DNA of 64,000 nucleotides from an uncultured Oscillospiraceae bacterium. Lineage in GTDB: Bacteria; Bacillota; Clostridia; Oscillospirales; Ruminococcaceae. Within the stretch, counting starts at the first letter, position 1. Each line of letters begins with the position of its first letter. The stretch covers positions 62,001-126,000 of the forward strand of contig CAJJZS010000006.1 of NCBI GenBank assembly GCA_905197685.1. Direction: 5' to 3'. Positions 8,739 to 17,515 of this stretch are shown in pieces. The notes under the pieces were generated by a model that was given only the letters and a program-made list of their open reading frames with translations, was not told the origin of the DNA and ran no database searches. A program made the position numbers and the translations under genes.

Positions 8739-9515
8739 TTATCCGTTCCTTTCCGAAGTATCAAAAATATCGGGTAAAAACCGGCTCGGACCCGCCTGAT
8801 AAATTTTTTTCAGCGAGTCTAAACGGGTTATCAAAAATAACTTTCCAGCAATCGCCGCAAATTTATCCCAATAGCGTCCGGTTTGAGCCTGAATCAACCA
8901 TTGTTCCTGTTCGCAAGCGTCCTTGCAGGCAAGCGCTTTTTGCAGCTGAAACAAGGCAGAATTTTGATGCTCCCGCACCCAGGGCAAGGCATCAAAATCG
9001 GACAGTTCCTTTCCGCAGGCAAGCAGATGGGCAAATCCCTCGTCAAAGCAGAGAAATTGCAGCTGCTCCCGATAAGAAGCGGTTTTATCCTGATTCCATC
9101 TTTGGTGCAAAAGTGCGTGGGTTGTTTCGTGGGTGAGCATAAGGCGGGCAAAGTTTTCCGGATCGGGATAGGCTAAAAATCGCCCCATATCAAAAACAAT
9201 CCGCTCTGTGCCATTGTGTTCTGTCACCATCGCATCATAGGGCGAAGGCAATCCCACAGTCAGCATAACTTCATAATCCCGAAGCTGCTGCTCAAATTCG
9301 GGAAACAGGCTGCGGTAATAAGCTGCGTTGCAAGGTTCAAAATGCTCGGTCATTTGGGAAATACGGTCTGCAAGCTCTTTGATTTCCGACTGCTTTGTCT
9401 GAACATCGGACAGGCAAAACAGGTGTTTGCCCTCTTCAATTTCCGAAAAAATCCATTCTTCGCAAATATCTTTTCCTGACAGAAAATCATCGACGATTCT
9501 GCGGTTGATTCTCAT
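8739..9515 (-). CDS. unrecognised HExxH zinc-peptidase-like protein
   Basis: A 258-residue soluble protein with no signal peptide. The sequence HETTH (residues 129-133) followed 26 residues later by E159 in FDEGFAH is the pattern of gluzincin metallopeptidases (two histidines and a downstream glutamate as zinc ligands). I do not recognise a named family; cytoplasmic self-contained zinc peptidase is the simplest reading. It sits between a 64-residue small protein upstream and the phosphoesterase downstream, with almost no spacing, in an apparent operon that starts with the dipeptidase. Confidence 0.6.
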   Translation of the reverse strand: MRINRRIVDDFLSGKDICEEWIFSEIEEGKHLFCLSDVQTKQSEIKELADRISQMTEHFEPCNAAYYRSLFPEFEQQLRDYEVMLTVGLPSPYDAMVTEHNGTERIVFDMGRFLAYPDPENFARLMLTHETTHALLHQRWNQDKTASYREQLQFLCFDEGFAHLLACGKELSDFDALPWVREHQNSALFQLQKALACKDACEQEQWLIQAQTGRYWDKFAAIAGKLFLITRLDSLKKIYQAGPSRFLPDIFDTSERNG

Positions 9516-9527
9516 ACGGTTTTCCCC

Positions 9528-9722
9528 CTAACAGCCGATTGCCGTCTTTTTCCGGCAGGATAAAATGCGATAGGTCGCTTTGCGGGATTTTGTGCGGAAC
9601 GGACTGTTTTGTTCGGAAAAACGATTGAGCATAAAAATGCGGTCGCTTGCCAAATCCAGCGTTTTGGACAAATCTTCCGGTTCCATCCCGATTTCTCTGA
9701 AATAATCCTTATTTCTCATCAT
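9528..9722 (-). CDS. small protein coupled to the dipeptidase
   Basis: A 64-residue charged, soluble protein of unknown function. Its ATG overlaps the dipeptidase stop codon (ATGA), which is a typical translational-coupling arrangement and the main reason to accept it as a gene. The HExxH gene begins 12 bp after its stop. The C-terminal third is basic with two cysteines. It could alternatively be the eroded remnant of a longer gene. Confidence 0.45.
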   Translation of the reverse strand: MMRNKDYFREIGMEPEDLSKTLDLASDRIFMLNRFSEQNSPFRTKSRKATYRILSCRKKTAIGC

Positions 9723-10654
9723 CTGATATTTTCCTCAAAGAAATGCAGCGCATTTCCGAACATAATTTTATCCGCAATACGGCGGTTGATTCCGTTTTCT
9801 ACCATGTAATCGCCAAAGGAGGCAAACAGCGCCGGGTTATCCATCTGGCTTTCGATTCCTCCGTCAAAATCACTGCCGCAGGCAATCACATCCTCGCCGC
9901 CCAGTTCGAGCATACGGTAAACATGGCGGAACAGCTCTGCTTTGGAATCCTTCATCGGCTCGTCCGAAACGAAGTTGTGCAGCAGATTGAGCCCAACAAG
10001 ACCTTTATGTTCTACAATATAACGGAACATTTCTTCGGTCAGATTTCGTTTATGAGAACATACGGAACGCAGATTGGAATGGGTTGCGATGATTGGTTTG
10101 GTTGCAATCTCGCCCATCAGCTGCTCCATGCCCTTATCGTTGAGGTGGGAAACATCGACAATAATGTTCTGTCTTTCCATCTCTTTGACCGCTTCTCTGC
10201 CAAAATCGGTAAAGCCCATATTCGGGTCCACATTGCCCGAAGCCAGTTCGTTGGGACCGTTCCATGTTAAAGTCATCATCTTTACGCCGTCTTTGGCAAG
10301 TTTTTCCACATTTTCCAGTTTGCCGTTCAGAACAGCCGCGCCCTCTACCGAAAGGATTGCCGCGCATTTTTTCTTTGCGGTAATCGCTTCAATATCGGAA
10401 GGGGTGTTTACCATTTCAATGATATCGCTGTGCTGCGCAAGCATTTTGTGAAAATAAGCGCGCACTCTTTCATAATATTCCACAGCGTCCGCCCCTCTTT
10501 TGCTGTCGGGAATAAAGACAGCAAAGGTTTGACACCATTTTTCCAACTGCGGAAGGTACTTTAAGCTCAGCTGTGTTTTTTCGCTGAGCAGATTTTCCCC
10601 ATGTTCCTCCATCGCTTCGATTGTGTCACAGTGCAAATCAAATAATTTCATCAT
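9719..10654 (-). CDS. membrane dipeptidase (peptidase family M19)
   Basis: A 311-residue renal-dipeptidase-type zinc peptidase hydrolysing dipeptides, possibly including D-amino-acid peptides. The N-terminal DLHCDT carries the first metal ligands; SVEGA supplies the bridging glutamate; ATHSNLRSVCSHKRN carries the histidines; and GSDFDG is the C-terminal signature. No signal peptide is visible, so a cytoplasmic location is likely. It heads a tight run of genes: dipeptidase, small protein, HExxH protein, phosphoesterase. Confidence 0.9.
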   Translation of the reverse strand: MMKLFDLHCDTIEAMEEHGENLLSEKTQLSLKYLPQLEKWCQTFAVFIPDSKRGADAVEYYERVRAYFHKMLAQHSDIIEMVNTPSDIEAITAKKKCAAILSVEGAAVLNGKLENVEKLAKDGVKMMTLTWNGPNELASGNVDPNMGFTDFGREAVKEMERQNIIVDVSHLNDKGMEQLMGEIATKPIIATHSNLRSVCSHKRNLTEEMFRYIVEHKGLVGLNLLHNFVSDEPMKDSKAELFRHVYRMLELGGEDVIACGSDFDGGIESQMDNPALFASFGDYMVENGINRRIADKIMFGNALHFFEENIR

Positions 10655-10676
10655 TTTGATACACCCCTTTTTTAAA

Positions 10677-11069
10677 TTACGCTTCTTCTGCTGAAAAAGC
10701 GTTTGGATAATACTCCAGTTTTGTTATCGTTTCCCCCTGCGCCGATACACAGGCAACATCAAACCGCGGCTGGTAGCACGCGTAACTGCTGTGATTGAGC
10801 AAAAACAGCCGGGCGCAGCGAATAATCCGTTTCTTTTTTTGGGCGGTAACGGCGAAGGGAGCCGAAAAATCCGCCGGTTTGTTTGCCGATTCCCTTCGGG
10901 TTTTGACTTCCACGAAGAGAATACAGCTGCCGTCGCAGGCAACCAGGTCAATTTCATCGCGGTAGCCTTGTGTTGCATGATAATTTTTTTCCACAATAAA
11001 GCAGCCATGCTCCGTTAAATACCGTTCGACTGCCGACTCTCCCAGATTTCCCAACGATTTTTTATCCAT
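10677..11069 (-). CDS. yraN: UPF0102/YraN family endonuclease-like protein
   Basis: A 130-residue protein starting with the family signature LGNLGESAVERYL, followed by the PD-(D/E)XK-like core (YRDEIDLVA ... LFVEVKTR). The fold is Holliday-junction-resolvase-like; its cellular role is not settled. Overlaps rnhB by eight bases, the usual neighbour in Firmicutes. Confidence 0.9.
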   Translation of the reverse strand: MDKKSLGNLGESAVERYLTEHGCFIVEKNYHATQGYRDEIDLVACDGSCILFVEVKTRRESANKPADFSAPFAVTAQKKKRIIRCARLFLLNHSSYACYQPRFDVACVSAQGETITKLEYYPNAFSAEEA

Positions 11070-11715
11070 TTTTTTGCAGAACCTTCTTTAAAAAGCTCAG
11101 ACGGTGAATGTCGCTGATACCATACCGGTCAATCAGCTCGTAATGCAGTTTGGTGGGATACCCCTTATGTTTTGCAAATTGATACTGCGGATATATTTTG
11201 TCCAACTCTGCCATTTCCCTGTCTCTTGTCACCTTCGCCAACACAGAAGCGGCGGCGATGCTTGCCGAATTTGCGTCCCCTTTCACCACCGTTCTGGTGT
11301 TTTCCATAATATGCGGGTCGCGGTTGCCGTCTACCAGCAGCAAATCCGGCTGTACCGAAAAAGTTTTCTGCATCTGCTCCACCGCGCGGCGCATCGCCAA
11401 AAAGGTTGCGTTTAAAATATTCAGCTCATCAATCTCTTTGCAGTCCGCCTGCCCGATTCCGTAAGCCAAAGCATACCGGCAAATCGGCTCGAACAGCGCC
11501 TCCCGCTTTTTTTCGCTGAGCTTTTTAGAATCGTTTAACCCTGCTAAAATCGGACATTTTTCCAATAATTCTTCCTGTGGAGGGAGGATTACCGCCGCAG
11601 CCACAACAGGTCCCGCAAGCGGTCCTCTGCCTGCCTCGTCCACTCCGCAGACGCTCCGGTATCCTTCCTGACGCAACAGGGAATCAAACAAAAAAAGGTC
11701 TGTTTTTTCGCTCAT
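11062..11715 (-). CDS. rnhB: ribonuclease HII
   Basis: A 217-residue RNase HII removing ribonucleotides from DNA and RNA in RNA:DNA hybrids. The DEAGRGPLAGP motif near the N-terminus carries the first catalytic acids, and DSKKLSEKKRE, VDGN and the KVTRD block follow. An upstream in-frame ATG at 11763 exists, but the ATG at 11715 has a GGAGG seven to eight bases ahead and avoids overlap with ylqF, so I place the start there. Transcribed after ylqF with a 19-bp gap. Confidence 0.95.
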   Translation of the reverse strand: MSEKTDLFLFDSLLRQEGYRSVCGVDEAGRGPLAGPVVAAAVILPPQEELLEKCPILAGLNDSKKLSEKKREALFEPICRYALAYGIGQADCKEIDELNILNATFLAMRRAVEQMQKTFSVQPDLLLVDGNRDPHIMENTRTVVKGDANSASIAAASVLAKVTRDREMAELDKIYPQYQFAKHKGYPTKLHYELIDRYGISDIHRLSFLKKVLQKNG

Positions 11716-11734
11716 GCTTTTTTCCTCCGCGCCC

Positions 11735-12694
11735 TTATTCTTCCGGCTGCTCTTGCCGGTCATCCGATTCCCGGGCGGCAGTATGCGGAGATTCCAGAGA
11801 AATCCGTCCGATTTTTCCCGAGCGGAACTCGTCCAGCACAGTGATTGCCGCGCGTTCGGTGTTTACTACGCCGCCCGACATCATCATGCCGCGTTTTTTT
11901 CCGACCAGCTCCAACAGATCATACGGTTCCAGGTCCTGAGATTCCGCCGCAGACACCTTAAAGCGCTCTTCCAACAGCTTTGGATAGCGTTTGCGCAGCA
12001 AATCCAAAAATCGCATGGCAACCCATTCCAAATCATAGACATCGTCCTTAATCGCTCCGGTGTAAGCCAGGCGCTCGCCTACCTGCTTATCGTCAAACTT
12101 CGGCCAAAGTACGCCGGGCATATCCAACAGCTCGATGCCGCTTTCCAGATGTACCCACTGTTTCCCGCGGGTTACGCCGGGTCTGTCCTCAACCTTTACC
12201 TTTTTGCCGCCTGCCAAACGGTTAATCAGGGAGGATTTGCCGACATTCGGGACACCGACAATCATCATGCGAATCGGACGGCTTGCCATACCCTTGGCTT
12301 TTCTTTTTTCCAGCAAATCCGACAGCGTTTCCCGCACTGCCGGAACCAAATCTTTGAGTCCTCTGCCCGAGCGGCAGTCCAGAGCCAATGTTCTGACCCC
12401 GTGGCTTTTATAATACTCCTGCCACTGCTTGGTGACAAGCGGGTCGGCAATATCCGCCTTGTTAAAGACAACCAGACGCGGCTTATCCCCGACAATCTTT
12501 TCAATTTCCGGATTGCGGCTGCTTTTGGGAATCCGCGCGTCGCGCAGCTCCACAACAATATCCACCAATCCCATGCTTTCCCGCATTACGCGGCGGGTTT
12601 TTGCCATATGTCCGGGAAACCACTGAATGCTCGGAGTTTGTGTCAGATACTCCTGTTCTTCCTGCGCCAAATCGCGCGTTTCTTCTCTTTGCAT
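11735..12694 (-). CDS. ylqF: ribosome biogenesis GTPase YlqF/RbgA
   Basis: A 319-residue circularly permuted GTPase: N-terminal IQWFPGHMAK signature, then G4 (NKAD), then G1 (GVPNVGKSS) and G3 (DMPG), followed by the C-terminal RNA-contact domain. It acts in late 50S assembly, which matches its position downstream of rplS. The last 15 residues are a charged tail. GGAGG-like ribosome binding site upstream. Confidence 0.96.
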   Translation of the reverse strand: MQREETRDLAQEEQEYLTQTPSIQWFPGHMAKTRRVMRESMGLVDIVVELRDARIPKSSRNPEIEKIVGDKPRLVVFNKADIADPLVTKQWQEYYKSHGVRTLALDCRSGRGLKDLVPAVRETLSDLLEKRKAKGMASRPIRMMIVGVPNVGKSSLINRLAGGKKVKVEDRPGVTRGKQWVHLESGIELLDMPGVLWPKFDDKQVGERLAYTGAIKDDVYDLEWVAMRFLDLLRKRYPKLLEERFKVSAAESQDLEPYDLLELVGKKRGMMMSGGVVNTERAAITVLDEFRSGKIGRISLESPHTAARESDDRQEQPEE

Positions 12695-12711
12695 AGTTCC
12701 TCCTGTCTTGC

Positions 12712-12731
12712 GATTCCCACTTTAGGGAATC
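12712..12731 (-). other. hairpin between lepB and ylqF
   Basis: A perfect 7-bp stem GATTCCC/GGGAATC with a six-base loop directly after the lepB-ylqF junction on the coding strand. There is no T-run, so it is more likely an mRNA processing or stability element than a terminator. Confidence 0.3.
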
Positions 12732-12733
12732 TG

Positions 12734-13375
12734 TTATTCTTCTGCCGATACGATATTTAATCTTCCGGTATTTTCAATCTTTCCGAAACGGTCAAACGGG
12801 AAAAAGCGGAACAGCGCTCTGCCGACGATGTACTCTTCTTTTACCGTTCCTACACTTTCCGAACGGCTGTCGCGGGAACCGTTGCGGTTGTCGCCCATGA
12901 CAAAAATTTCCCCTTCCGGAACGGTGAGCGGGAATTGTGTTCCCTCTTCCAGATAGGTCGGCTCCAAAATATACGGTTCGGAAATGATTTCCCCGTCGAT
13001 ATAAACATCTCCCGCTTCAAAGTCGATATCCACTGTCTGCCCTTCGGTTGCGACGATTCGTTTGACTAAATTTTTTCCGTCCTCTCCGTCCGCTTCCCCG
13101 CATAAAACCACAATATCCCCGGCTTTCGGCTCATAAAAGAGGTTGGAGATAATCAGCCGTTCGCCGTTTTCCAAAGTAGGCAGCATGGAAGAACCGTCTA
13201 CCGTCGCGGGGCGGGCAATAAAGGTGAAAATCAGCAGCATGACAGCAAACACAATCGAAAGCGACTCGGCATATTCCAGCGCCTCTCCCAGTCTTTTTTT
13301 CTTTTTTTGCTGCGCATCGGCTTTTACGGTTTCTTTGGTATCCTGTTCGGTTTGTTTTTGGTTTGGGGTATCCAT
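12734..13375 (-). CDS. lepB: signal peptidase I
   Basis: A 213-residue type I signal peptidase. A charged cytoplasmic N-terminus (about 1-35, lysine-rich) is followed by one membrane segment (about 36-56), then catalytic serine in DGSSMLPT, the catalytic lysine in KRIVATEG and box E GDNRNGSRDSR. It cleaves secreted preproteins on the outer face of the membrane. It follows rplS after a terminator, so it is probably transcribed partly by read-through. Confidence 0.96.
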   Translation of the reverse strand: MDTPNQKQTEQDTKETVKADAQQKKKKRLGEALEYAESLSIVFAVMLLIFTFIARPATVDGSSMLPTLENGERLIISNLFYEPKAGDIVVLCGEADGEDGKNLVKRIVATEGQTVDIDFEAGDVYIDGEIISEPYILEPTYLEEGTQFPLTVPEGEIFVMGDNRNGSRDSRSESVGTVKEEYIVGRALFRFFPFDRFGKIENTGRLNIVSAEE

Positions 13376-13408
13376 CGGCGCTCCTCCTTGATTTTCCTGT
13401 ATAAAAAC

Positions 13409-13435
13409 AAAAAGGGACAGTAACTGTCCCTTTTT
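13409..13435 (-). terminator. bidirectional-looking terminator after rplS
   Basis: Perfect 12-bp stem with a three-base loop (AAAAAGGGACAG/CTGTCCCTTTTT), starting nine bases after the rplS stop. Confidence 0.9.
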
Positions 13436-13443
13436 GCGCGAAC

Positions 13444-13788
13444 TTAGCGAATCTGTTCTTTAACTTTTGCAGCTTTGCCGACACGGTCACGCAGGTAGTA
13501 CAGTTTGCTTCTGCGAACTTTACCGTTTCTGGTAACAACAACTTCAGCAACGTTAGGAGAGTGCATCGGGAAAACTCTTTCTACGCCGCAGCCGTGGGAA
13601 ACACGACGAACGGTGAAGGTGGAGTTGATGCCGCCCTTTTTGATACCGATAACAGTGCCTTCAAAAGCCTGTAATCTTTCTTTGTCGCCCTCTTTGATTT
13701 TTACCTGTACTCTTACGGTGTCGCCCACTTCAAAAGAAGGCAGCTCGTTTTTCATGCAGGACTGGGAAATTTTCTGTAATGCGTCCAT
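13444..13788 (-). CDS. rplS: 50S ribosomal protein L19
   Basis: A 114-residue L19 with the conserved KEGDKERLQAFEG, RRVSHGCGVERVFP and RRSKLYYLRDR blocks. It lies at the 30S/50S interface. It has its own strong promoter, a leader of about 200 nt and an immediate terminator, so it is largely a single-gene unit ahead of lepB-ylqF-rnhB-yraN. Confidence 0.98.
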   Translation of the reverse strand: MDALQKISQSCMKNELPSFEVGDTVRVQVKIKEGDKERLQAFEGTVIGIKKGGINSTFTVRRVSHGCGVERVFPMHSPNVAEVVVTRNGKVRRSKLYYLRDRVGKAAKVKEQIR

Positions 13789-13987
13789 TGATTTTTCCTC
13801 CTTAAATTTTCAGATATTCTTGCAATCGGACAGACCATGCAGAGGAATATCCACTTTGAATGTCGCAATCCTTTTAAACGCGGCGGGAACTGCGTTCCCT
13901 TTCGTTTTCATATTGCAGATTGTGCATCAACACTCATTTGAACAAGTCCGCCTCAATCGGCTTTATCCAAACGGCACCTGTTGCATA
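13789..13987 (-). promoter_or_regulatory. long 5' leader of rplS
   Basis: About 200 nt between the predicted start site and the L19 ATG. It contains a perfect 6-bp hairpin GGGAAC/GTTCCC (13885-13899) and no reading frame. Ribosomal protein leaders often bind their own product; here autoregulation is only inferred from length and position. Confidence 0.4.
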
Positions 13988-13994
13988 CCCGAGT

Positions 13995-14023
13995 ATTATA
14001 GCACAAATTACGCTGTATTGCAA
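13995..14023 (-). promoter_or_regulatory. sigma-A promoter of rplS
   Basis: TTGCAA, 17-bp spacer ending in TGC (extended -10), TATAAT on the minus strand. Predicted start near 13988. Confidence 0.85.
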
Positions 14024-14109
14024 GATTTTTTTGTTTTCCACAGCAGTCTTAACCGATTTTCCCCGCTTTGCACAAGTTGCTGCGGCAGTTTTTCGGTTTT
14101 TTGTAGCTC

Positions 14110-16665
14110 TTAGCAGAACGGCTGCAATTCCTTATTGTAAACCATAACGCGTTTGAGCGAATCGACAGTTACCGGACACGGCGCGTTTTGGAGCAGTAGG
14201 GAAGGATTGATGTTCTGCTCGATGCCGGTTGCAAAGCGCATAACCGCATGAATTCGATTTTCCTGCTCTTCGATTGAAATCACCGAGAAAAGCGGTTTGA
14301 TGTCAATCTCTTTTTCTCCCTTTTTGGTCTTTTTCACAACGCAAATCTGTTCTTGATTCAGATAATGATAAAATTGCTGCGCAAAATTTTCTTCTCCGCT
14401 TAATATCATGTCATAATCTGCCCAGGCAATTTCCTTTTGGTCCATCTGCTGCGGACCTGCGCGGAACACCTGAATATCCGGCGGCAGGCAGGCATTAACA
14501 CGCTGCGCAATTAAATCGTAATCGGTCTTTTGGGTCATTTTTAAGTCAACACATTCGTAAACGCTTTCACAGCCCAAAGACAGCGGCAGCGGGAAGGTGA
14601 GGTACATATGCGGGTTAAATCCTCCCGTATACCATACCGGCAAACCGGAGCGCTTGAGCGCGCGGCTCATGCAGCGGTTCATATCCAGATGGGAGATATA
14701 TTTTGCGCGGTCTAATTTTGTGAAAAACAGTCTTACTTTTTGCGGCTGTTCCAATAACAGGGCGGAATCCGGCTTCGGGCGCGGCGGTTCAATCGGTTCT
14801 ATTTCGCGGTCATGGCAGATTTCTGCGCCGCAGCACACCCCGTCAATCAGCTGAGCCGCACCGCAGCCGGAACATTTTTCACGGCACTGCGGCGTTGTTT
14901 TATCCTCTCTTGCCAGTTTATTTTCCCGAATCAGGAAGTTTTTGCTGACGCAGTAATCCAAATGATCCCACGGCATTACCTCGTCATAGTCGCGGCGGCG
15001 GTTTGCATAAAATGTCGGGTCGATTCCCTGTTCTTCCATTGCGTCATACCAACGCTGCGGGTCAAAGTATTCATACCAACCGTCCAGGCAGCTGCCCTTT
15101 TTCCATGCGGATTCAATCACTGTGGACAGACGGCGGTCGCCCTTTGCCAATACCGCTTCGATAAAGCTGGTGTCGGCATCGTGGTAGCTGACGCTGATTT
15201 TTTTGGATTTGACGCTTGCAAGCAGGTGTTTCTGCTTTTCACGCAGCAGTTCCATGCTGTCCTGCGCTTCAAACTCAAACGGAGTGAACGGCTTTGGAAC
15301 AAAGCAGGCGCAGGAGATAGAAACGCTCACTGATCTTCCCTTCGGGCGGGTGGGCAGACTGTAATATAAATCAACCACCTTCTGCGCAAGGTTTGCGATT
15401 CCTTCAATGTCTTCCATCGTTTCGGTGGGCAAACCCATCATAAAGTAGAGCTTCACCGAGGTGTATCCGCCCTCAAACGCGGTGCGGCAGGTGTTCATCA
15501 ATTCCTCTTCGGTGACATTTTTATTGATAACATCGCGCAGACGCTGCGTTCCCGCTTCCGGCGCAAAGGTCAGTCCGCTTTTCTTTAGGCGGGACACCTT
15601 TTCCATCAGTTCTTTGGAGAAGTTGTCCACACGCAGGCTGGGCAGAGAAAGGCTGACCTTTTCCTCGGTGGTCCAGTTGAGCAGGTCGTCCAGCAGCGGT
15701 TCAATCTCCTTATAATCGCTGGTGGAAAGGGAGGTCAGCGACAGCTCCTCATATCCGCTGGAATCGCACAGACCGTGCGCGTCCCGATTTAAGGTGTCAT
15801 AGTGCTTATCGCGCAGCGGACGATAGATAAAGCCTGCCTGACAGAAGCGGCAGCCGCGCAGACAGCCGCGCTGTACCTCAAGCATTGCGCGGTCATGAAC
15901 AATATTGATAAACGGAACAACAAACTTGTCCGGATAATACACCTTGTCCAAGTCTTTGATAATTCTTTTCTTAATCTTTGCGGGAGCTTCCGGGCAGTTG
16001 GGAACAACCGACGCAATCGTTTTATCTTCATGATAAGAAACATCGTACAGCGCAGGCACATAAACGCCCTGTATCTTTGCCGCCTCTTTGAGGTATTGCA
16101 GCTTGCTCCAACCCTCTTTTTTCGCGCGCTGATACAGCTCCGTTACCTCTATGTTAACTTCTTCCCCTTCTCCGAGAATCACGATATCCACAAAGTCGGC
16201 AATCGGTTCCGGGTTGCAGGCGCAGGGACCGCCTACCATCACAATCGGCATCAAGTTTGTTCTGTCCTTTGCATAAATCGGCAGCCCTGCCAAATCCAGC
16301 AAATTTAAAATTGCGGTATAACTCATCTCATACTGCAAGGTAAAAAGGATAAAGTCAAACTCGGCAATCGGGTCCAGACTTTCCAAAGCATACAGCGGAA
16401 TCTTTTTTTCCCGCATCAGCTTTTCCATATCCGCATCGGGCGCAAACACACGCTCGCACCACCAGTTTTCTCTTTGGTTGTACAGCGAATATAAAATCTT
16501 CATGCCAAGATGGGACATTCCCACCTCATATTTATCGGGAAAGCAGAATGCCAGCCGGCAGTCTACCTTTTCTTTGTCCTTCATCACGCTGTTCAGTTCC
16601 CCGCCGATATACTGCGCGGGTTTTTGAACATCCAGCAAAATCTGTTGCAGTTCTTCTCTTTTCAT
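14110..16665 (-). CDS. TIGR03960-type radical SAM protein fused to DUF2344
   Basis: An 851-residue protein: an N-terminal Rossmann-like B12-binding-type region, a central radical-SAM domain with the cluster motif RGCLRGCRFC, and a C-terminal DUF2344 domain (about 620-851). A cysteine-rich linker (CREKCSGCG near 580) may bind a second metal site. The substrate is unknown; in Clostridia the gene normally sits beside spoIVFA/spoIVFB-like genes and rplU/rpmA, which links it by context to ribosome or tRNA metabolism. Here the spoIVF-like pair lies 1.3 kb away with two genes in between. Confidence 0.88.
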   Translation of the reverse strand: MKREELQQILLDVQKPAQYIGGELNSVMKDKEKVDCRLAFCFPDKYEVGMSHLGMKILYSLYNQRENWWCERVFAPDADMEKLMREKKIPLYALESLDPIAEFDFILFTLQYEMSYTAILNLLDLAGLPIYAKDRTNLMPIVMVGGPCACNPEPIADFVDIVILGEGEEVNIEVTELYQRAKKEGWSKLQYLKEAAKIQGVYVPALYDVSYHEDKTIASVVPNCPEAPAKIKKRIIKDLDKVYYPDKFVVPFINIVHDRAMLEVQRGCLRGCRFCQAGFIYRPLRDKHYDTLNRDAHGLCDSSGYEELSLTSLSTSDYKEIEPLLDDLLNWTTEEKVSLSLPSLRVDNFSKELMEKVSRLKKSGLTFAPEAGTQRLRDVINKNVTEEELMNTCRTAFEGGYTSVKLYFMMGLPTETMEDIEGIANLAQKVVDLYYSLPTRPKGRSVSVSISCACFVPKPFTPFEFEAQDSMELLREKQKHLLASVKSKKISVSYHDADTSFIEAVLAKGDRRLSTVIESAWKKGSCLDGWYEYFDPQRWYDAMEEQGIDPTFYANRRRDYDEVMPWDHLDYCVSKNFLIRENKLAREDKTTPQCREKCSGCGAAQLIDGVCCGAEICHDREIEPIEPPRPKPDSALLLEQPQKVRLFFTKLDRAKYISHLDMNRCMSRALKRSGLPVWYTGGFNPHMYLTFPLPLSLGCESVYECVDLKMTQKTDYDLIAQRVNACLPPDIQVFRAGPQQMDQKEIAWADYDMILSGEENFAQQFYHYLNQEQICVVKKTKKGEKEIDIKPLFSVISIEEQENRIHAVMRFATGIEQNINPSLLLQNAPCPVTVDSLKRVMVYNKELQPFC

Positions 16666-16783
16666 CTATTTTCCTCCGAATTGTCCTGTCTAAAAGGATT
16701 TCTTGCTTTCTCATCCTTTTTAGTTTACATGATTTAAGGCAAAAAATCAATCGTTCCAAGCCGCTTCTCTGTCCCAATAAATC

Positions 16784-16812
16784 TTGCGAAATCAGGCAAA
16801 ATTTTGTAAAAT
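16784..16812 (+). promoter_or_regulatory. sigma-A promoter of the acetyltransferase
   Basis: TTGCGA, 17-bp spacer, TAAAAT on the plus strand, 87 bp before the start codon. Confidence 0.6.
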
Positions 16813-16899
16813 AAAATCAGAAGCAAAACTTTTCGAAGAAAGGGGACAATTCACGGCAATTTTTGCAAGGAGAGAAAATAAGAACCAGGAGGATTTTTC

Positions 16900-17412
16900 A
16901 TGTTAACCTATCATTTGATTACCGAAAGCGAAAAGCGGGAAATCTGCTGTTGGAAGTATGAGGACGAATATGCCGCGTATAACCTCCCCGATTACCAAAC
17001 AATGCACAAAAAGCAGATAGGATTCTGCAATCCGAATCGGGATAAAAATTTCTTTTCCTACTATGACGGGGAAGTTCTGGTTGGATTTACCAATATTTTA
17101 GAGGAAGAAACACAGGTTTTTCTGGGCATCGGGGTTGCTCCGTACCTGTGCGGCAAGGGGTACGGTCAGAAGATTTTAGCTGCGGCAAAAAGCATCTCCC
17201 GCAGCCTTTATCCCTCCAAGCCAATCTGTCTGGAAGTTCGCTGCTGGAACAAACGCGCCGTTGCCTGCTACCAAAAATCGGGATTTTGCATCGAAGGGGA
17301 AGCGTTTGAGCAAACTACCCCGATGGGTCCCGGACTTTTTTACCGAATGGTTGACAAAAGCTCCTGCGGCACCGCTTCGGATTGCGCGGAAAATATCGGT
17401 TCTTTTTCTTAA
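16900..17412 (+). CDS. GNAT-family N-acetyltransferase
   Basis: A 170-residue protein with the GNAT acetyl-CoA loop GIGVAPYLCGKGYGQ (motif A, R/Q-x-x-G-x-G/A type) near residue 80 and the C-terminal CYQKSGF motif typical of the fold. It has similarity in layout to RimJ/aminoglycoside-type acetyltransferases; the substrate is unknown. AGGAGG ribosome binding site. It is one of two plus-strand genes interrupting the otherwise conserved spoIVFAB-TIGR03960 neighbourhood. Confidence 0.85.
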   Translation: MLTYHLITESEKREICCWKYEDEYAAYNLPDYQTMHKKQIGFCNPNRDKNFFSYYDGEVLVGFTNILEEETQVFLGIGVAPYLCGKGYGQKILAAAKSISRSLYPSKPICLEVRCWNKRAVACYQKSGFCIEGEAFEQTTPMGPGLFYRMVDKSSCGTASDCAENIGSFS

Positions 17413-17460
17413 CACCATCTGTTTCGTATGTAAAAATTTGCCCTTCTTCCCTTTCTTTGG

Positions 17461-17489
17461 TTGCAAAGAATCGGCAAATCGGTTATAAT
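17461..17489 (+). promoter_or_regulatory. sigma-A promoter of the coiled-coil gene
   Basis: TTGCAA, 17-bp spacer, perfect TATAAT, 27 bp before the start codon, so this gene is transcribed independently of the acetyltransferase. Confidence 0.85.
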
Positions 17490-17515
17490 AAACGATAAAG
17501 GCGGTGAAAATAATC

